Shown here in pieces: positions 14,908 to 18,677 of a stretch of 18,677 nucleotides of DNA (its first letter is position 1; each line of letters begins with the position of its first letter). The notes under the pieces are model-generated. The model was not told where the DNA came from and ran no database searches. It saw only the letters and a list, made by a program, of their open reading frames with translations. Both the position numbers and the translations under genes were made by a program. Source of the DNA: Chloroflexota bacterium (GTDB lineage: Bacteria > Chloroflexota > Dormibacteria > CF-121); assembly GCA_005889395.1 (NCBI GenBank), contig VBFX01000009.1:1-18677 (forward strand), written 5' to 3'.

Positions 14908-16404
14908 GTGACTGGCATCAAACTGAGCCGCCTCCTCGAGGGCGTCGAGGTGCTCGAAGCACCGCCAACGGACCCCGAGATCACCGGCCTCTGCTACGAC
15001 TCCCGGCGCCTGAAACCGGGCGACTGCTTCGTCGCCATCGCGGGCACGCACACCGACGGTCACCGCTACGTCGAAACGGCACTGCGAGATGGGGCGGTGG
15101 CAGCCGTGGTGCAGCGCCGGGCCGGCACCGCCTGGCCGCAGGTGGTGGTGCCGGACACGCGCCGGGCGCTCGCCCTCATGTCGAGCACCCTGTTCGGTCA
15201 CCCCAGCGCGGACATGGTGGTCATCGGCGTGACGGGAACCGATGGCAAGACGACCACGACGACCATGATCCACCAGATGCTGCTGAGCGCCGGCCGGCGT
15301 GTCGGCTCGATGAGCACGGTCGACATCCGTTTGGGCGACGCCGTCGATCCAAACGACTCGCGCCAAACCACGCTGGAGGCGCTCGAAGTGCAGGAGCAGT
15401 TGGCTCGCATGCGCGATGCTGGGCTCAAGTACGCGGTGATCGAGACCAGCTCGCACGGGCTCGCCTTACAACGCGTGCTGGGAGTCGAGTATGATCTCGC
15501 GGTTTTCACGAACATCGCGCACGAGCACCTCGATTTCCACAAGACGATCGAGGCGTACCGAGAGGCGAAGGCGCAGCTGATCGACCTGACAGCCGGCAGT
15601 GCCCGCAAGGGCATCGAGAAAACGGCAGTGCTCAACCGCGACGACCCAAGTTACGCATACCTCGTCGAACGACCGATCGCCCGGCGGATCACGTACGGGC
15701 TTCAGCTGGATGCGGATCTCAAGGCTGAGCGGGTCGAGGCGACCCCGGAGGGCTTGCGGGTGCAGGCTACGACACCGCTCGGGCCCCTGGCTCTGCGGTT
15801 GAAGTTGAGCGGCCGCTGGAACGCCGCCAACGCGCTGGCGGCGGTCGCGGCCGGTGTCGCCATCGGACTCACGCTTGCCGAGATTCGGACGGGGCTTGAG
15901 AGTTACAGCGGTGTCAGCGGCCGGATGGAGCGCGTCGACCTCGGTCAACCGTTCAGCGTGATCATCGATTACGCGCATACGCCGCAGAGCCTCGAGAAGG
16001 TCCTGCGCGAGCTGCGGCCCATCACGCGTGGGAAGCTGATCGCGGTCTTCGGTAGCGCGGGTGACCGCGACCGCGAGAAGCGGCCCTGGATGGGCGAGAT
16101 CGCCGCCCGCCTGAGCGACTACGCCGTTTTCACCAACGAAGACCCGCGCGAAGAGGACGCCATGACCATCCTCAGCGACATTGCGGCGGGTGCGGAAGAG
16201 GTCGGCTGGACTGAGGGCGAGCAGTATGCCCGCATCGAGGACCGGCGGCAGGGGATCGCGCATGCGGTCCGCCGCGCCGGCCCCGGGGATACCGTCCTGC
16301 TGGCCGGCAAAGGGCACGAACGAAGCATCCTCATCGGCCGTGGCAAGCAGCCCTGGGACGAACGCGCCGCGGCCGAGGCGGCGATCCGCGGACTTTCGCC
16401 GTAG
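14908..16404 (+). CDS. murE: MurE-type UDP-MurNAc-dipeptide ligase (atypical EDPR motif)
   Basis: A full-length (498 residues) Mur ligase, which adds the third amino acid to UDP-MurNAc-L-Ala-D-Glu in the cytoplasm. The N-terminal UDP-binding domain has LCYDSRRLKPGDCFVAI (28-44); the ATP P-loop is GVTGTDGKTTT (107-117); then ETSSHGLAL (179-187), TNIAHEHLDFH (201-211) and the lysine expected to be carbamylated, K221 in YREAKAQLI. The C-terminal domain shows GRMERV, IDYAHTPQSLEKVL, the amino-acid motif NEDPREED (410-417) and GKGHERSI (467-474). Meso-DAP enzymes usually have DNPR and staphylococcal lysine enzymes DDPN; EDPR here matches neither exactly, so the third residue is open. GTG 14908 has no evident ribosome site. 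The gene stands alone, away from a mur operon. Confidence 0.92.
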   Translation: MTGIKLSRLLEGVEVLEAPPTDPEITGLCYDSRRLKPGDCFVAIAGTHTDGHRYVETALRDGAVAAVVQRRAGTAWPQVVVPDTRRALALMSSTLFGHPSADMVVIGVTGTDGKTTTTTMIHQMLLSAGRRVGSMSTVDIRLGDAVDPNDSRQTTLEALEVQEQLARMRDAGLKYAVIETSSHGLALQRVLGVEYDLAVFTNIAHEHLDFHKTIEAYREAKAQLIDLTAGSARKGIEKTAVLNRDDPSYAYLVERPIARRITYGLQLDADLKAERVEATPEGLRVQATTPLGPLALRLKLSGRWNAANALAAVAAGVAIGLTLAEIRTGLESYSGVSGRMERVDLGQPFSVIIDYAHTPQSLEKVLRELRPITRGKLIAVFGSAGDRDREKRPWMGEIAARLSDYAVFTNEDPREEDAMTILSDIAAGAEEVGWTEGEQYARIEDRRQGIAHAVRRAGPGDTVLLAGKGHERSILIGRGKQPWDERAAAEAAIRGLSP

Positions 16405-16417
16405 GAACGGGAAGGAG

Positions 16418-16840
16418 ATGAGCCGTGCCGTCGAGGAGGTCAACCGGCGGATGCTGCGAGCCCGCGACGCTATGGACCGCGCCTATGCCGAACCGCTCGA
16501 CCTCGCGACGCTCGCCCGGATCGCCAATGTTTCGGAAGCGCACTTCATCCGCACCTTCCGCGCTACCTTTGGCGAGACGCCGCACCGCTACCTCCAGCGC
16601 CGGCGGGTCGAACGAGCCATGTTTCTGCTGCGCGCCACCAACCGGAGTGTGACGGACGTCTGCCTGGATGTGGGCTTCACCAGCCTGGGCACCTTTAGCC
16701 GCATCTTTCGCGACATCGTCGGTGAGGCGCCAACCACCTACCGTGAGCGCGGGCCGATCGTCGCCGTCCCAACCTGCTTCGCGATGGCCTGGACACGACC
16801 GAGCAGTTTTGGAGAAGCCAAAGCGAGAGACATCGTCTAG
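16418..16840 (+). CDS. Short AraC-family regulator (DNA-binding domain only)
   Basis: The 140-residue product is almost only the AraC DNA-binding domain: first HTH at about 27-50 (LDLATLARIANVSEAHFIRTF), linker helix to about 72, second HTH at about 77-100 (VTDVCLDVGFTSLGTFSRIF), closing GEAPTTYRER. There is no sensor domain, so it may respond through a partner or through its own level. The ATG at 16418 abuts GGAAGGAG with no spacing, which is unusual; ATG 16451, behind GGAGG at 16434-16438, would remove 11 residues and leave the HTHs intact. It starts 13 bases after the murE stop. Small AraC proteins of this kind commonly precede VOC-family genes, as here, and probably control them. Confidence 0.88.
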   Translation: MSRAVEEVNRRMLRARDAMDRAYAEPLDLATLARIANVSEAHFIRTFRATFGETPHRYLQRRRVERAMFLLRATNRSVTDVCLDVGFTSLGTFSRIFRDIVGEAPTTYRERGPIVAVPTCFAMAWTRPSSFGEAKARDIV

Positions 16841-16883
16841 CGTCGGAGACGACATCAATCCCGACATCATGGAGGTCCATCAA

Positions 16884-17330
16884 ATGTTCAACGCTCTTCT
16901 GATCTCATCGATCTACGTTCTCGACCAGAACAAGGCGCTCGACTTCTACGTCGGCAAGCTTGGGCTCGAGGTCAACACCGACCAGGACCTGGGGTTCATG
17001 CGCTGGCTGACCGTCAACGTGCCCGGCGATACCCGCCAGATCCTGCTGGAGACACCGGGGGCGCCGGCGATGGATGGAAAGACGGCCGAGCAGGTGCGCG
17101 AGCTGGTGACGAAAGGCGCGACCGGCGGCAACCTGTTCTTCACGACCGACGATTGCCGGAAGACCTACAACGAACTTCGCGGGCGGGGTGTCGAGTTCAC
17201 CGAGGAGCCGACCGAGCGACCCTACGGCATCGACTGCGGTCTGCGCGATCCCTTCGGCAATCACATCCGGTTCTCACAGCTACTCCAGGTCTCCCCACCC
17301 GTAGCAAGCGTGACCAAGGGAAACCGATGA
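16884..17330 (+). CDS. VOC-family (glyoxalase/bleomycin-resistance fold) protein
   Basis: I chose ATG 16884 because GGAGG (16871-16875) sits 8 bases before it; ATG 16869 would overlap that ribosome site. The 148-residue product has the paired beta-alpha-beta-beta-beta modules of the vicinal-oxygen-chelate fold: SIYVLDQNKALDFYVGKLGLEV near the N-terminus and LFFTTDDCRKTYNELRGRGVEF leading to YGIDCGLRDPFGNHIRFSQ. The usual metal-binding histidine of the first strand is not obvious, so it may bind or sequester a ligand rather than catalyse a reaction. Relatives act in detoxification, antibiotic binding or dioxygenase chemistry; the substrate here is unknown. Likely cotranscribed with the AraC gene and, by an ATGA overlap, with the next gene. 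Confidence 0.88.
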   Translation: MFNALLISSIYVLDQNKALDFYVGKLGLEVNTDQDLGFMRWLTVNVPGDTRQILLETPGAPAMDGKTAEQVRELVTKGATGGNLFFTTDDCRKTYNELRGRGVEFTEEPTERPYGIDCGLRDPFGNHIRFSQLLQVSPPVASVTKGNR

Positions 17331-17773
17331 AGTTTCGCGCCACCATCGAGCTCGCAGGCAAGACCGCTACCGGCATCGAGGTGCCGGCAGCGGTCGTCAC
17401 CAAACTCGGCTCGAGTAAGAAACCCGCGGTTCGCGTGACGATCAAGGGCTACACGTACCGGAGCACGGTGGCCTCGATGGGTGGGCGGTTCATGCTCCCG
17501 ATCAGCGCCGAGGTTCGTGAGGCCGCCGGCGTCGCCGCCCGCGACAAGGTCGATGTCGATGTCGAGCTCGACATGGCGCCTCGCGAGGTCACGGTGCCGC
17601 CCGACTTCTCGCGCGCGCTCACCCGCGACCCAGCCGCCAAACGTCTCTTCGAGGGGCTGTCCTTCAGCAACAAGCAGCGGATCGTGATCGCGATCGCGTC
17701 CGCCAAGACACCCGAGACTCGCGAGCGACGCATCGCGAAAGCGGTGACCTCACTCCGAGAGGGCCGAGCGTAG
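17327..17773 (+). CDS. DUF1905 plus YdeI/OmpD-associated (OmdA) family protein
   Basis: A 148-residue protein starting at the ATGA overlap with the VOC stop, behind AAGGGAA. Residues 1-84 form a small beta-rich DUF1905 domain (KFRATIELAGKTATGIEVP, VRVTIKGYTYRSTVASMGGRFMLPI, DKVDVDVELD). Residues about 88-145 match the YdeI/OmdA segment (VPPDFSRALTRDP, FEGLSFSNKQRIVIAIASAKTPETRERRIAKAV). Such proteins are known as bacteriocin-protection or OmpD-associated proteins, but their biochemistry is unclear, and the outer-membrane link may not apply here. The AraC-VOC-OmdA arrangement suggests a small stress-response or resistance cassette. Confidence 0.85.
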   Translation: MKFRATIELAGKTATGIEVPAAVVTKLGSSKKPAVRVTIKGYTYRSTVASMGGRFMLPISAEVREAAGVAARDKVDVDVELDMAPREVTVPPDFSRALTRDPAAKRLFEGLSFSNKQRIVIAIASAKTPETRERRIAKAVTSLREGRA

Positions 17774-17777
17774 GGTC

Positions 17778-17796
17778 CGCCGACCTTGTCTCGGCG
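17778..17796. terminator. Weak hairpin between convergent genes
   Basis: CGCCGA (17778-17783) pairs with TCGGCG (17791-17796) around a 7-base loop, 4 bases after the OmdA-family stop and 13 before the facing gene's stop. No T run follows, so it is only a candidate terminator. Confidence 0.3.
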
Positions 17797-17809
17797 TTCT
17801 AAGGCGCCA

Positions 17810-18121
17810 TCAGTCTAAGTACCCGATCCGCTTGAGGTTTCCGATCGCCGCCTCGAGTTCTCGGCGCAGCTGGGCTTCGTCGATCTGATGCCAATCCGGG
17901 TCCGCATCCGGGCTGAAGGCGTCCATGGCCGTATCGATGTTGCTCAGGTATTCTCCCGGAGGGCCGCCAAAGGTCTCGCCTTCATTCATCATCTGCCGAC
18001 GCCGCTCCCAATAATCGAGGTCCATCTGCCAGGGATCGCCGCCGCCAATCATCCAATCCATGACCGGACCCAGAAGGCGTTCGACCGCAGCTCGATCGGT
18101 GCTCAATGCAGGTCGAATCAA
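17810..18121 (-). CDS. Small acidic protein, resembles colicin-immunity domain
   Basis: Up to 103 residues from TTG 18121, which overlaps the methyltransferase stop as TTGA; ATG 18061 would give 83 residues starting MDWMIGGG and fits the likely domain better. Neither start has a good ribosome site. The C-terminal half (GEYLSNIDTAMDAFSPDADP, then QIDEAQLRRELEAAIGNL) has the pattern of the bacterial self-protective colicin-immunity family: an acidic helix with an aspartate-rich loop and an IDE-x-LR helix. This is recognition from memory and not tested. No colicin-like toxin is visible in the window. Otherwise a hypothetical protein, probably co-translated with the methyltransferase. Confidence 0.6.
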   Translation of the reverse strand: MIRPALSTDRAAVERLLGPVMDWMIGGGDPWQMDLDYWERRRQMMNEGETFGGPPGEYLSNIDTAMDAFSPDADPDWHQIDEAQLRRELEAAIGNLKRIGYLD

Positions 18122-18677
18122 CGCCGCGCCGCGAGCACCAGCTTGCGGTCGGTAAACGATTTCACCTTTGCGTCGTTGACGACGATCTGGAGATCACGCA
18201 CTGCCGATGCTGGAGCGTCGAGGAAACGAGAGCGCACCCGCTGCTGTGTCGCCGCGTCCTCGCCGCCTCGCTCGAGCCAGGCTTCGAAGTCGTGGGCCTT
18301 GCGCACCACCTCCGTTTTCTCGATGCGGAGGCCGCCCTGCTCGCAAAACGCGATCCACTCTCGCTGCGTGTAGATGCGCCGGTGGGTCGGATCGCGCAGC
18401 GTCTCGACCTCGTCCTGATAGGTCGCGCTCTCCGCGTCCTCCGGCGCGAGGGTGTCGACGAAGATGAAGACCCCGCCTGGCCGCAGCACGCGCGCCACCT
18501 CGCGGAACGCGAGCGGCACATCATCGAAGTGATGCGCGGCCAATCGGGTGGTGACGATGTCGAAGCTCGCGTCTGGGAAGGGTAGCCGCTCGGCGATCGC
18601 TTCGACAAAGTCGGCATTACGAACGCCCGCCTCAGCAGAGAGGCGTCGCGCCGTGGCCAGCATCGTTGCGACCGGGT
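18118..18677 (-). CDS. Class I SAM-dependent methyltransferase, N-terminus off the window
   Basis: The frame runs off the right edge; residues before the first in-frame ATG (DPVATMLATARRL pattern, P-V-A-T then MLATAR) already belong to the fold, so the start and the SAM-binding glycine-rich motif I lie outside. What is visible is typical of the Methyltransf_11 group: ADFVEAIAERLPFPDASFDIV, then TRLAAHHFDDVPLAFREVARVLRPGG and VFIFVDTLAPED, followed by a substrate-side region (THRRIYTQREWIAFCEQGGL). It resembles UbiE/Coq5-like and other small-molecule methyltransferases, but the substrate is unknown. Its stop overlaps the start of the small downstream gene. Confidence 0.9.
   Translation of the reverse strand, partial: PVATMLATARRLSAEAGVRNADFVEAIAERLPFPDASFDIVTTRLAAHHFDDVPLAFREVARVLRPGGVFIFVDTLAPEDAESATYQDEVETLRDPTHRRIYTQREWIAFCEQGGLRIEKTEVVRKAHDFEAWLERGGEDAATQQRVRSRFLDAPASAVRDLQIVVNDAKVKSFTDRKLVLAARR

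Noticed and set aside
14042..14911. + strand frame of 289 codons opposite folP
   Set aside because: A shadow of folP, whose signature motifs are complete on the minus strand.
1..18677. Search for tRNA/rRNA genes, insertion sequences, phage genes or a CRISPR array
   Set aside because: No cloverleaf-like segments, transposase motifs, terminal repeats or regularly spaced repeats were noticed by eye; a small RNA could still be missed without a covariance search.

Overview
The window is about 18.7 kb of high-GC, densely coding bacterial chromosome. There are 18 protein-coding loci (16 whole or apparently whole reading frames, two running off the ends), no RNA genes, no insertion sequences and no CRISPR array. 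The longest gap without a gene is about 120 bp. GTG and TTG starts are common, many genes overlap by 1-4 bases, and the content (MMPL exporter, FemABX-type transferases, DUF4388 and PAS-kinase proteins, short AraC regulator beside a VOC protein) suggests an uncultivated Chloroflexota- or Dormibacterota-like lineage. That placement rests on gene style only and was not tested.

Left block (1-4679, + strand): the end of a GT4 glycosyltransferase; a promoter; a TetR-family repressor gene that is frameshifted and internally shortened; an MMPL/RND-type exporter directly behind it; and an MFS permease. This looks like a repressor-exporter unit whose repressor may be dead in this assembly.

Minus block (4676-7916): a DUF4388 protein with three sensor-like repeats, followed 55 bases later by an exported protein with two Ig-like domains and a TolB-like propeller. 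Its end meets the MFS gene with overlapping stop codons.

Core block (8038-12507, + strand): two tandem FemABX-like peptidoglycan aminoacyltransferases, a PAS histidine kinase and an OmpR-type response regulator, all within 3 bases of each other or overlapping, so probably one operon linking wall cross-bridge synthesis to a two-component system. The kinase has lost the helix that carries the phosphoacceptor histidine. A cysteine-rich secreted SH3 protein follows, with its signal peptide in a different frame from the rest.

Right block: a minus-strand operon folP-folK-GT4 joined by GTGA and ATGA overlaps (14878 to 12514); divergent from it by only 29 bases, a MurE-type ligase with an unusual EDPR substrate motif; then a short AraC regulator, a VOC protein and a YdeI/OmdA-like protein on +. 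The window closes with a minus-strand SAM methyltransferase (partial) and a small protein that resembles colicin-immunity domains.

Two themes stand out. One is cell-wall work: FemABX pair, MurE, two-component system, SH3 protein. The other is a repeated pattern of apparent internal losses in otherwise well-conserved genes (TetR, MMPL, kinase, SH3 protein), which is either real decay or a systematic assembly problem.
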